64,000 nt of DNA, taken from contig DATBHX010000142.1 in assembly GCA_036557225.1 (NCBI GenBank), forward strand, positions 7,936-71,935, in the 5' to 3' direction. The notes beneath the pieces were generated by a model that was not told the origin of the DNA, did not search any database, and saw only the letters and a program-made list of their open reading frames with translations. Of this stretch, positions 41,864-50,276 are shown one piece after another (positions within the stretch are counted from its first letter, which is position 1; every line of letters starts with the position of its first letter). This stretch comes from Angelobacter sp036557225. GTDB lineage: Bacteria; Acidobacteriota; Terriglobia; Terriglobales; Acidobacteriaceae. A program made the translations under genes and the position numbers.

Positions 41864-43570
41864 CTAGTGCCCGTCAGACGCAAGCCGCAGTGCAACCGTG
41901 TACTTGCCTCCCTCGCCAACCAGGATCTGGTCGCCACGTCCCCCAACCCTCCGGGCGAAATCCGGATCGTTCACCTGGTCATCCAATTCCAGGCTGTCCA
42001 TCGCCAGCATCCGGTAGCTGCCGGGCGGTATGCCGCGAAAGCTGAATTTGCCGTCAGAGCCGGCGCTTCTGCGACGAAACAGCTCCGGCGGTCCGGGATC
42101 GGCGAGATCAGGCACCAGCAGCACCGATCCTCGTGTCGGCTGGTCATTGCCATCGAAAAGCGTTCCCTCGATATGTCCGCCTCCGGGACTCAACACCAAT
42201 TCCATATCGCCGCGACGGCCACTCACCACGAAATTGTCCGGCGGCATTTCATGCCCAGCGAGTTGTAGTGATTTCAGATAGTAATCTTCCGGCAGGTTCA
42301 GGACGTTCACGCGATAGCGCTTCTCCGGACGCAGCTGCGCAACAAATTTGAACTCCGGTGGCGCAGAGTTTGCACGCAGTCGCGGCATCAGCCCTTCGCC
42401 TACAAACTCTACGGCAGCACGCTTCAGTACTGTTCGGCCATCGCTGATCAATGTAACGCGGCCCGCAGCTTCAAAATCCGGCAGCCCTGGAATCTCAACG
42501 TTCAGTGCTCCCTGGTTCCCGACTTCCACCGTCTGCTCGCCTTGATACGTCTGGCCGTCCTCGGTAAAGCTGGCCCGCACAACGTAGAGTCCCGGAGCTA
42601 CATCCCGGATCTCAAACGTACCGTCGGTTTGAGATACCCTGGCAGGAAGCCCTTCTCCTTCCACGAAATCCGTCCAGTAGGCAGCAACACTGGCGTTGGT
42701 TACCGGCCCGCCGCTCATGCCGTTCACAACCCTTCCTTTAATGGAGACCACCGGGGCGCTCACAAAGATGAAATCGGCTTCTGCCAGATCGCCCGGATTC
42801 AGTTGGATAGACTGCGCCTGTTGAAAGTCCCCGCTTCCTGGATAAAACAACGGCGGATAGGTGAAGGATTGTCCGGTATTGTTCAGTGTCTCAAGGTCGC
42901 CGGTGTCGTTTGAGACTTCCAGATGGATCGTCCCCGGCTGCTTTGTACCCCGCTGTGTTTGTTCTGCAATTCGCGCGGCGACAATGGTCCTGACCGCTTC
43001 CGTCAACTCATGGTTGGATTTGTACTCCGCCGCCAGATAATACTTCCCCGGACGAAGCCCGGAGATGCGGTATTGTCCGCGATCGTCTGTGATCGCTCTT
43101 CCCGCCTGTCGTAGATACATCTGGCCGAGCCGCACCTGCCGGGCCAGCAATTTGACTTCAACGTTCTGCAGGCCATCGTTATATTCGTCAAGGATCTCGC
43201 CCGTTACCACAGCAGTCGGCATCAGGCGCACCGCCAGGCCTTTCACGTGTTGCCCCGCAGCGGCTTCCACCATGACTTGATACTCACGCTTATGTTCGTC
43301 GGAGTAGAAGCCCTGCCGCTCCGCCGTCAGCTTGTATTGGCCCGGTTCCACGCGATCAAAGATGAAGTGGCCGCTGCCATCAGCGCGTGTTGACCTGCTC
43401 CCCACGCCTTTCATGCCCTGCAGGCTGACGCTGGCCCGGGGAATCGTGCGGCTGTTCTGTGCGTTGATGACTGTGCCTTCTACGGTAGCAGCCTGCGGTT
43501 CTTCCGCTTGTGCGGCCCATGGGAGGGCCAGCATGAGTGCAAACAGAATCGTTTTGCCGGCAGTTGCCAT
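41864..43570 (-). CDS. Exported carboxypeptidase-regulatory-like protein
   Basis: 568 residues from the ATG at 43570 (MATAGKTILFALMLALPWAA, a signal peptide); the longer frame from 43690 starts inside a palindromic repeat. The sequence contains several Ig-like carboxypeptidase-regulatory units: VEGTVINAQNSRTIPRASVS, VTGEILDEYNDGLQNVEV, IKGRVVNGMSGGPVTNASV and HIEGTLFDGNDQPTRGSV, each with a GSYRM or GKYYLA-type end. Such domains typically bind or scaffold; in Acidobacteriota they often precede TonB-dependent barrels, but no barrel or plug follows here. Function unknown. Confidence 0.85.
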   Translation of the reverse strand: MATAGKTILFALMLALPWAAQAEEPQAATVEGTVINAQNSRTIPRASVSLQGMKGVGSRSTRADGSGHFIFDRVEPGQYKLTAERQGFYSDEHKREYQVMVEAAAGQHVKGLAVRLMPTAVVTGEILDEYNDGLQNVEVKLLARQVRLGQMYLRQAGRAITDDRGQYRISGLRPGKYYLAAEYKSNHELTEAVRTIVAARIAEQTQRGTKQPGTIHLEVSNDTGDLETLNNTGQSFTYPPLFYPGSGDFQQAQSIQLNPGDLAEADFIFVSAPVVSIKGRVVNGMSGGPVTNASVAAYWTDFVEGEGLPARVSQTDGTFEIRDVAPGLYVVRASFTEDGQTYQGEQTVEVGNQGALNVEIPGLPDFEAAGRVTLISDGRTVLKRAAVEFVGEGLMPRLRANSAPPEFKFVAQLRPEKRYRVNVLNLPEDYYLKSLQLAGHEMPPDNFVVSGRRGDMELVLSPGGGHIEGTLFDGNDQPTRGSVLLVPDLADPGPPELFRRRSAGSDGKFSFRGIPPGSYRMLAMDSLELDDQVNDPDFARRVGGRGDQILVGEGGKYTVALRLASDGH

Positions 43571-43661
43571 TCTCCGCGCTCGATCTTTCTTGCTAATCAC
43601 CTGCAGACTGCTGATTGTTTCCCCGACTGCGAAATCCCTGATGAAATTCCTGTTAATTTGG

Positions 43662-43692
43662 TAGTGGGTCAGTTTGAAAAACTGACCCACTA
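43662..43692. repeat. Perfect TAGTGGGTCAGTTT hairpin
   Basis: A 14-bp stem with GAA loop (43662-43675 with 43679-43692). It has the TGGGTCA stem also seen at 18582-18602. A second palindrome, TTCATCGCGCTAGCGATGAA, lies at 43748-43767. Both lie between the carboxypeptidase-regulatory gene and ddl. Confidence 0.8.
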
Positions 43693-43787
43693 GCAGTATC
43701 AGCGTCTAGCGCCCCGGCACACCGGGACGCGGGCCTTTAGGCAGACGTTCATCGCGCTAGCGATGAATAGGAAACTGACCTGCTACC

Positions 43788-44960
43788 TCAATTTCTGCTA
43801 TACCGGTTCTTCTTCTTCTCCTGGTAACGCTCCATCGCCAGCCCGATCAACCTGTCAATCAGCTCGGCATATCCCAACCCTGAAGCCGCCCACAGCTTGG
43901 GATACATGCTGATAGACGTGAAGCCCGGCATGGTGTTGATCTCATTTAGATAAATTTTTTCTGACTTGGGGTCCATCAGGAAATCCACCCGCGCCAGTCC
44001 GGAGCAATCCACTGCTTGGAACGCGCGTATGGCCATTTCTTGCACCTGCCGGGTCTGTTTCCTGGTGATCTTGGCCGGGATCACGAGTTGCGAACCTTCA
44101 TCCAGATATTTGGCGCTGTAATCATAAAACTCCGCCGCGGGCACAATCTCACCCACAGTGGAAGCCTGCGGCTCATCATTGCCCAGCACCGAGCATTCCA
44201 GCTCCCGCGCCTTCTGCTTTTTTCCGCCCACACCCTGCTCGATCACGACCTTCCGGTCAAAGCCCGCTGCCGTCTCAATCGCCGGCCCAAGTTCCTTGCG
44301 ATCATGCGCCTTGCTGATGCCGACAGACGATCCCAAATTCGCCGGTTTCACAAACACCGGATATTTCAACTTGCTTTCCACCAGCTTTCGGGCCTTCTTC
44401 GCATCTTTTTCCCACTGGCTGCGCAAAATGGATACGTGCCTCACAATCGGCAGCCCTGCGCCGGCGAAGAGCTGCTTCATCACGTCCTTGTCCATGCCCG
44501 CGGCAGAGCCAAGTACGCCCGCGCCGACGTAAGGAATGTCGGCCAGCTCAAACAGTCCCTGGATTGTGCCGTCTTCTCCAAACGTTCCGTGCAGGACCGG
44601 GAAGATTACATCCACATCAATGCTTTCTTGTCCGGAAGAAGCCGCGCTCTCAAACGGAATCAGCCCATGCGACTGCGGCACCGGCGGCACAATCACCGCT
44701 TCACCGCGCGCCAGCACGGCGGCGCCAGGCGTGGTCTCCGGATCCCCGGCGCGAAGATGGCGGCCGCCTTCCTCTTCTCCGCGCAGCAGCCGCTCCGCGT
44801 GCGCATCGGTAAGCCACCGGCCTTCCTTGCTGATGCCGATGGGTACCACTTCATATTTGTCTTGGTTGATGGCCTTGAGGACCGAGGCCGCGGAAAGAAG
44901 TGAGACTTCGTGTTCGCCGCTGCGTCCGCCAAACAGTATGCCGACCCTGAGCTTGTTCAT
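43788..44960 (-). CDS. ddl: D-alanine--D-alanine ligase
   Basis: 390 residues from the ATG at 44960 (MNKLRVGILFGGRSGEHEVSLLSA), the family start; a longer frame from 44996 reads into a dispersed repeat. ATP-grasp enzyme forming the D-Ala-D-Ala of peptidoglycan. Seen: KPANLGSSVGISKAHD (ATP loop), DCSGLARVDFLMD and LNEINTMPGFTSISMYPKLW with Mg-binding Glu/Asn. The mid-protein region has a short additional loop (LRGEEEGGRHLRAG). Cytosolic. Confidence 0.95.
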   Translation of the reverse strand: MNKLRVGILFGGRSGEHEVSLLSAASVLKAINQDKYEVVPIGISKEGRWLTDAHAERLLRGEEEGGRHLRAGDPETTPGAAVLARGEAVIVPPVPQSHGLIPFESAASSGQESIDVDVIFPVLHGTFGEDGTIQGLFELADIPYVGAGVLGSAAGMDKDVMKQLFAGAGLPIVRHVSILRSQWEKDAKKARKLVESKLKYPVFVKPANLGSSVGISKAHDRKELGPAIETAAGFDRKVVIEQGVGGKKQKARELECSVLGNDEPQASTVGEIVPAAEFYDYSAKYLDEGSQLVIPAKITRKQTRQVQEMAIRAFQAVDCSGLARVDFLMDPKSEKIYLNEINTMPGFTSISMYPKLWAASGLGYAELIDRLIGLAMERYQEKKKNRYSRN

Positions 44961-44975
44961 CAGGAATACTGTAAA

Positions 44976-45010
44976 GCAGCATTCAGCAGTCAGCAATCAG
45001 CGTTCAGCCT
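44976..45010. repeat. CAGCATTCAGCAGTCAGCAATCAGC repeat
   Basis: A copy of the GCTGAATGCTGA-type repeat, in the gap upstream of ddl. If translation were read from the upstream in-frame ATG it would encode an artificial N-terminus. Confidence 0.65.
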
Positions 45011-45091
45011 GATCTCACTCTTTGCGTTCTTCGCGCCCATTGCTGTAAGAATTCTTGCTGATGGCCGATAGCTGGTTGCCGACCGCTTCAT

Positions 45092-45664
45092 TTACAGATT
45101 TCTTCCGAACGTGGCCTGTACGCGATCTGATTTCTTGAAATATAGAAACCACCCGATTGTCGAGACCAATGCTCGGAAAAGCTGCATCATCTCTCCTGGA
45201 TCTTGTTCCTCAGGCAGAAAAAATGAACTGGCAATGTCCAGAACCAGCAGGAACACCGTCACTCCAAAGTAAATCCACAGCAGCACGAAGGCGCGTGGGT
45301 GCACATTCCAGACCATGATTCCAACCAAGACACCGTATGCGGCGAGGGCAAGATCAAAAATGCCTTCCCATCCAAGGCCGCTTGCCCACACGCGGAAAGC
45401 CAAAACCAGCGGCACCAGAACTGTGAGGGAAACACAGAAGAAAAGTAGCCAGCCCCCGACTCCTTTCAGATCAGGACGGCGTTTGGGAGGCCCGATTACC
45501 GCTGGCTCATCCGGCCATAGAATCTGCCCTGGAGCAGCCGCGGCTGCCTGCGACGTCGCCGGCATTGCCGGTGGAGGATCGACTTTCAGCGCAGCCTCAC
45601 GCCCGCAAAGTGGACAAATCTCACTGGCATCGGGGATTTGCTGGCCACATCGAGCACAGAACAT
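45092..45664 (-). CDS. Zinc-ribbon plus DUF2569-like membrane protein
   Basis: 190 residues from the ATG at 45664 with GGAGGAG upstream. N-terminal double CxxC (FCARCGQ, CPLCGRE) forms a zinc ribbon; a Pro-rich linker follows. GVGGWLLFFCVSLTVLVPL begins the DUF2569 region of about four membrane helices, ending with FLYFKKSDRVQATF. Function unknown. It stands alone between repeat-rich gaps. Confidence 0.8.
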   Translation of the reverse strand: MFCARCGQQIPDASEICPLCGREAALKVDPPPAMPATSQAAAAAPGQILWPDEPAVIGPPKRRPDLKGVGGWLLFFCVSLTVLVPLVLAFRVWASGLGWEGIFDLALAAYGVLVGIMVWNVHPRAFVLLWIYFGVTVFLLVLDIASSFFLPEEQDPGEMMQLFRALVSTIGWFLYFKKSDRVQATFGRNL

Positions 45665-45740
45665 TGTTCTCCTCCGGCAAATTAAGCTCACATAGCGGAG
45701 TAGCAGGGCTATGCCGAGCGGAGGAAACTATACCGTGGAA

Positions 45741-46334
45741 TCAGAGACAATCCTTAACTTTTTCCCGCACCGTCTCCGCCAGCTTGCCCTCTTTCTGCTT
45801 CTGCAATAGTCCATCGAGCGAGCTGGCTGTGGCCTGAGGATCGGTTTTGAGAATCGCCGAATAGGCCTTGAGCACGCCTTCCATTCCGCCGACGCTCTGC
45901 GCCACATTGTCCGACGACTGTTCCGGGTGCTCAATCAGAAAAGCAGCGCTCGAAATCAACAACTGGCTGTTGAGTTCAGGACGGTATTTATATCTGGGCC
46001 GGCGCAGATCGGAAAGCAACGTCGTACACACGCGCACATGGACGTCCGGCGCCGCCACCACCCACTTCACTGCCCATTCCCGGTCAGGACCAAGCGTGGG
46101 ATCGAGCGGCGCAGCCTCCAGTTTGTGGGCAATCGCGACCAGTCGCTGCTGGTCCTCCGGCGTTGAGTGTTTCTCCGCCGGCTTTTCCGGTACAGCAGGC
46201 GCAGTGGCTGAATCCTTGCTGTCAGGCTTTGCTTGTACTGGCCTGCTTTGCTGCGCGTATCCAGTTCCAGCCAACACAAAGGCCAGGCATCCAATCAAGC
46301 AAGCCGGAAAGAACCTTGGCATGAGCCGGCTCAT
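45741..46334 (-). CDS. Exported hypothetical protein, second of a paralogous pair
   Basis: 197 residues from the ATG at 46334, with a signal peptide ending near GYAQQ. An Ala/Pro/Lys-rich linker precedes a helical domain with VRVCTTLLSDLRRPRYKY, AAFLIEHPEQSSDN and LKAYSAILKTDPQA. This domain is shared with the upstream gene at about half identity by eye (PDVxVxxC, EHPEK/Q, LKAYxAI, LDxLLxKQKxGKL). The start lies 8 bases after the upstream stop. No family recognised. Confidence 0.7.
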   Translation of the reverse strand: MSRLMPRFFPACLIGCLAFVLAGTGYAQQSRPVQAKPDSKDSATAPAVPEKPAEKHSTPEDQQRLVAIAHKLEAAPLDPTLGPDREWAVKWVVAAPDVHVRVCTTLLSDLRRPRYKYRPELNSQLLISSAAFLIEHPEQSSDNVAQSVGGMEGVLKAYSAILKTDPQATASSLDGLLQKQKEGKLAETVREKVKDCL

Positions 46335-46341
46335 CAGTCGC

Positions 46342-46881
46342 TCATGCTCCTTCTTTTTTGTCTTCGCATTCCTTGCTGGCATCGCGCACAAAATCAGCCA
46401 GCTTGCCCTGCTTTTGTTTCTCCAGCAGGTCATCCAGCGCCTTTGACTTGGCGCCCGGTTCGCTCTTTACGATCGCCGTATACGCTTTCAGCGCGCTCTC
46501 CACACCCGCGAGAAACTGCGCGGTGGTGTCGCTCTTTTTCTCCGGATGTTCAATGATGAAAACTGCTTCGGCGAATGTCGCCTGATAAGAGAGCTGCGGC
46601 GTGTACTTGTTCTGTTCTTTAATAAAGTCCAGCCCAAACAGAACCGGGGCGCAGATAGTCACGTTCACATCAGGAATGTCTTCCAGCCACTGCTTGGCCC
46701 ACGCCTTGTCCTGGTACAGGCTCTTGTCTAGAGGATTCTGCTCGAGTTTATGAGTCAGGTTGACAAACCGCGTACGCTCCTCCGCCGTCGAAGGCGCGCG
46801 CTTGGGCTCGTCCTGGACTCCATTGGCAGGAAAAATGGATAAGGAAAACAATATCAATAGAGGCACTACCGCTTTGCGCAT
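46342..46881 (-). CDS. Exported hypothetical protein, first of a paralogous pair
   Basis: 179 residues from the ATG at 46881, preceded by GGAGGAAG; the frame opens further upstream without a site. Signal peptide (MRKAVVPLLILFSLSIFPANG). The mature part is Lys- and Glu-rich and helical, with VTICAPVLFGLDFIKE, EAVFIIEHPEKKSD and LLEKQKQGKLADFV. It is paralogous to the next gene. Expected periplasmic or outer-membrane; role unknown. Confidence 0.72.
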   Translation of the reverse strand: MRKAVVPLLILFSLSIFPANGVQDEPKRAPSTAEERTRFVNLTHKLEQNPLDKSLYQDKAWAKQWLEDIPDVNVTICAPVLFGLDFIKEQNKYTPQLSYQATFAEAVFIIEHPEKKSDTTAQFLAGVESALKAYTAIVKSEPGAKSKALDDLLEKQKQGKLADFVRDASKECEDKKEGA

Positions 46882-46939
46882 GCTTCCTCCATTCCTCTCG
46901 CTTCGAAAGATGTTGGCAGATCGCCAACAGGATGCCGCG

Positions 46940-47944
46940 TCACAGAATCTTCTTTCCAAACGCTGAAAGCGTCAGCTCCACCGCCAGGTCCGCCGTGCGA
47001 TTGTGCTCGTCGATCACCGGGTTGACCTCCACGATCTCAAAGCTGGTCATGCGTCCGTGATCGGCGATGATCTCCATCGCCAGATGCGCCTCGCGATAGC
47101 TGGCACCGCCGCGCACCGGCGTTCCCACTCCAGGAGCATCTTCCGGATCGATCCAGTCCATGTCCAGCGAGACGTGATAACCTGCTGTGCCGCGACCGGC
47201 GACACGCAGCGCTTCTTCAATCACCGTGCGCATGCCACGCTCGTCGATGTCACGCATGGTGTAAACCTCGATCCCCGTCTCCTTGATATTTTCCTTTTCC
47301 CGGGCGTCTACGTCGCGCACACCGATCAGCACGCAATTCTCCGCGTGGACCTTGGGTTTGAAGCCGTAGATATCCGCCAGCTCCGGCGGCCCCAGCCCCA
47401 TGATGGCCGCCAGCGGCATGCCATGCACGTTGCCGCTGGGCGAGGTTTCCGGAGTATTGATGTCGGCGTGAGCGTCAATCCAGATCAGCCCGACCTTCTG
47501 CTCCTGCACGCGCCGCTGCTGGCGGAAGAATTCCGCTACTCCAGCAACCGTGCCTGCCGCAACCGAATGATCTCCACCCAGCACCAGCGGAAATTTGCCC
47601 GCTTCCAGGGTTTTGAAAACCTGTTCCGCGTGCTTGGTGCAGGTGGCCGTGATCTCCTTAAGATACTTCGCATGCGGATCGCCCGATTTCTTCTGCTCCG
47701 CGATCGCCACGGCGATATTGCCGCCATCTTCCACCACGTGGCCCAGGCCTTCCAGGCGCGCCTCAAGCCCGGCTACTCGCACGGCTGACGGGCCCATATC
47801 GACGCCGCGCCGTGACTGCCCAAGATCGAGCGGCACGCCAAGAATCCTGATCTTCTTGGGAACAATGTTATCGGCCACCACCGGCGGGTTCGATGGCTCA
47901 ATCTTGGTCGCCGCAGTCGCCGAATTGGTTGGATCGGGAGTCAT
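46940..47944 (-). CDS. rocF: Arginase family hydrolase
   Basis: 334 residues. Hydrolyses arginine to ornithine and urea (or a related guanidino substrate). Dinuclear Mn ligands are seen in GGDHSVAAG, WIDAHADINTPETS and SLDMDWIDPEDAPG, in family order. An N-terminal extension of ~30 residues (Thr/Pro/Asn-rich) precedes ILGVPLDLGQSRRGVDMGP. The specificity loop NVHGMPLA suggests a true arginase rather than agmatinase. The neighbours are unrelated. Confidence 0.92.
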   Translation of the reverse strand: MTPDPTNSATAATKIEPSNPPVVADNIVPKKIRILGVPLDLGQSRRGVDMGPSAVRVAGLEARLEGLGHVVEDGGNIAVAIAEQKKSGDPHAKYLKEITATCTKHAEQVFKTLEAGKFPLVLGGDHSVAAGTVAGVAEFFRQQRRVQEQKVGLIWIDAHADINTPETSPSGNVHGMPLAAIMGLGPPELADIYGFKPKVHAENCVLIGVRDVDAREKENIKETGIEVYTMRDIDERGMRTVIEEALRVAGRGTAGYHVSLDMDWIDPEDAPGVGTPVRGGASYREAHLAMEIIADHGRMTSFEIVEVNPVIDEHNRTADLAVELTLSAFGKKIL

Positions 47945-47985
47945 AGGTTCCAGTCTATGTTCTCAATGTCTTCAGTCTCTTCAAT

Positions 47986-49326
47986 CTAGGGATAGATACG
48001 GGTGAGCGTACGCGCAAACGGAATCGTCTCGCGCACGTGCTCCAGGCCGCAAACCCATGCCACAGCGCGCTCAATGCCCATGCCGAAGCCCGCATGCGGC
48101 ACGCCGCCAAACTTGCGCAGATCCAGATACCACTTGAACGCCGCCTCCGGCAGGCCGTGCTCCTGGATGCGTTTCACCAGCTGGTTGTAGTCGCCAATAC
48201 GCTGCGACCCGCCGATGATCTCGCCGTAACCTTCCGGCGCCAGCACGTCCACGCACAGCGCCAGCTCCGGCCGCTGCGGGTCCGGCTCCATGTAAAACGC
48301 CTTCACCTGCGCCGGATAGCGATGGATCATCACCGGCTTATCAAATTGCGACGATATATACGTCTCATCGGGCGAGCCAAAATCGCCGCCCCACTCAAAC
48401 TTTGCTTCCACCTGGCCTTTGGCATGGCCTCCCTGCAGCATCTTCACGGCTTCGTCATAACTGATGCGTGGAAACGGCGGCTTGATGTTGGCCAGCTTGC
48501 TCACGTCACGCCCAATCGTCTCAAGATCGGCTTTCCGATTCGCCAGCGCACTCTGCACCAGGTGGCTGATGAACTCCTCGGCCAGCACCATGATGTCGTC
48601 CAGCTCCGCGTACGCGACCTCGGGCTCAACCATCCAGAACTCGGTCAGGTGGCGGCGCGTCTTCGATTTCTCAGCACGGAACGTTGGCCCAAACGAATAC
48701 ACCTTGCCCAGCGCCATGGCCATGGCTTCGATATAAAGCTGGCCGCTCTGCGTGAGGTATGCCTGGTCATCAAAGTAGTCGACCTCAAACAGAGTTGTGG
48801 TGCCTTCACACGCAGCCGGCGTCAGGATCGGCGGATCGGTCAGCGTGAAGCCGCGTTCGTCAAAGAAATTACGTGCGGCGCGTATGATTTCCGCTCGCAC
48901 GCGCAGGATCGCTGTCTGACGTGGGGTGCGCACCCAGAGGTGGCGGTTCTCCATTAGAAAGTCAATGCCGTGCTCTTTGCGTGCGATAGGAAACGGATCG
49001 TCTTCCGGCACTCGCTGCACTACTTTCACATCGCTCACATCAAGCTCATAACCGCCGGGCGCGCGCTTGTCCGCGCGTACTTTGCCGGTGACGATCACGC
49101 TCGATTCGTCGGTGAGCGTATGCAGCGTGTCGAAAACTTCAGGCGTCACCTGGTTCTTGGGCACCACGCCCTGAATCACTCCTGAGCCGTCGCGAAAGAT
49201 GGGAAAGATCAGCTTGCCGCTCTCGCGCTTGTTGTACAGCCAGCCGTGAATGGTTACAGCCTGCCCCTCATGCCGGCCGACTTCCGCGATTGTGGTAACT
49301 GGAGCCTGTGTTGTGGTTGTATCCAT
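47986..49326 (-). CDS. asnS: Asparaginyl-tRNA synthetase
   Basis: 446 residues, class IIb synthetase. An OB-fold anticodon domain (VTIHGWLYNKRESGKL, FPIFRDGSGVIQGVV) is followed by the catalytic core with RHLWVRTPRQ, TPAACEGTTTLFEVDYF, FRAEKSKTRRHLTEFWMVE (motif 2) and GFGMGIERAV (motif 3). The SKTRRHLTEFWMVEPE signature is that of AsnRS rather than AspRS. Presence of AsnRS means asparagine tRNA charging is direct. A repeat hairpin lies just upstream. Confidence 0.96.
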   Translation of the reverse strand: MDTTTTQAPVTTIAEVGRHEGQAVTIHGWLYNKRESGKLIFPIFRDGSGVIQGVVPKNQVTPEVFDTLHTLTDESSVIVTGKVRADKRAPGGYELDVSDVKVVQRVPEDDPFPIARKEHGIDFLMENRHLWVRTPRQTAILRVRAEIIRAARNFFDERGFTLTDPPILTPAACEGTTTLFEVDYFDDQAYLTQSGQLYIEAMAMALGKVYSFGPTFRAEKSKTRRHLTEFWMVEPEVAYAELDDIMVLAEEFISHLVQSALANRKADLETIGRDVSKLANIKPPFPRISYDEAVKMLQGGHAKGQVEAKFEWGGDFGSPDETYISSQFDKPVMIHRYPAQVKAFYMEPDPQRPELALCVDVLAPEGYGEIIGGSQRIGDYNQLVKRIQEHGLPEAAFKWYLDLRKFGGVPHAGFGMGIERAVAWVCGLEHVRETIPFARTLTRIYP

Positions 49327-49385
49327 GTGAACTTAATCCAAACCCTGGTTTTCCGATCACGGCGATCACGCGCGATGTCGGGGCC

Positions 49386-49418
49386 CCCCGACAAGCCCGA
49401 TTTTGGCTTGTTGGGGTT
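49386..49418. repeat. CCCCGACAAGCC hairpin
   Basis: CCCCGACAAGCC with GGCTTGTTGGGG, one mismatch, loop CGATTTT. It resembles the nested hairpin at about 9981-10014 and the ACCGGGG element at 31580-31615. It sits between asnS and the TIM-barrel gene, surrounded by GGCGAT repeats. Confidence 0.65.
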
Positions 49419-49445
49419 AGATGTCGGCGATCCCGGCGATTCCTT

Positions 49446-50276
49446 CTACTCTGCCGCGACTCCCGCCGCTTCCAGCTTCCCAAATGCCGTCGCCATCTTG
49501 CCCGGAACATCCATTCCTTCTTCGCCTTCAATCTCCAGCAGCAGCGCGGGAGCATGCTGCGCTCCGCGTAGCGCCTGCATGGTCTGGTCCCAGTCAATCG
49601 TGCCGTCTCCAGGCCACAGGTGCGCGTCCTTGTCGCGACGATTGTCATGAACGTGCGTCGAACGGATGCGGTCTTCCATCACGCTAAAGGCCTGGTGCAC
49701 GGAGCTCATTAGGTGCGCGTGTCCTACGTCAAAGCAATAGCCCAGGTCTTCATAGCGCAGCAGCCGCGTGATCTCCTTGAGCTTTTCCGGCGTGGAGAGA
49801 TCGTTGGGAATGTTTTCCAGCAGCAGGCTTACGCCCAGCGGCCGGGCAAAGGCGCGCAGGTGCTCGATACCGCTCAACGCATTCTCAAACTTGCGCGGAT
49901 CGTCATACTCATCGCTTTTGCCGATATGCTGAATCAGATAGCGAAACGGCGCATACTCCGCCACTTCGATCGCGCGCTTGATCTCATCCATGGCCTCGAT
50001 CCGCAACCGCTTGTCCGGATCGACAATATTCACCGTCTGCCCGCCGGAGCGGAAATCATTGCCCATGTAAATGGGCGAGTGCATGGAGTGGAACTCAATC
50101 TTTTCCGACTTGAACCAGCTCCCGAGCTCCTTGATGTGCTCTTTGTCGTGATAGTTGAAGTGGCCGCGAGCAGCAAAAATCTCGATCGCCTGCGCCCCGC
50201 CCCGGGCCATCGCGTCCAGCAGGCCGGGATGCAGCCGCCGCTTGATGTGAACGTAACTCGACATCGCACGCAGCAT
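49446..50276 (-). CDS. Sugar phosphate isomerase/epimerase-like TIM-barrel protein
   Basis: 276 residues. A xylose isomerase-like AP2/EC fold; motifs IEFHSMHSPIYMG, VSLLLENIPND, GYCFDVGHAHLMSS and STHVHDNRRDKDAH contain the Glu, Asp and His metal ligands. The gene overlaps the ggt stop by one base (TGATG), so it is coupled; a start four codons in (50264) is possible. The substrate is unknown. Endonuclease IV is the sister family but its length and motifs fit the sugar isomerase group better. Confidence 0.85.
   Translation of the reverse strand: MLRAMSSYVHIKRRLHPGLLDAMARGGAQAIEIFAARGHFNYHDKEHIKELGSWFKSEKIEFHSMHSPIYMGNDFRSGGQTVNIVDPDKRLRIEAMDEIKRAIEVAEYAPFRYLIQHIGKSDEYDDPRKFENALSGIEHLRAFARPLGVSLLLENIPNDLSTPEKLKEITRLLRYEDLGYCFDVGHAHLMSSVHQAFSVMEDRIRSTHVHDNRRDKDAHLWPGDGTIDWDQTMQALRGAQHAPALLLEIEGEEGMDVPGKMATAFGKLEAAGVAAE

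Noticed and set aside
44016..44903. Long open frame opposite ddl
   Set aside because: Antisense frame of a clear ATP-grasp gene; no ribosome site or motif.
48037..48957. Long open frame opposite asnS
   Set aside because: Antisense frame; no motif and biased composition, while asnS is unambiguous.
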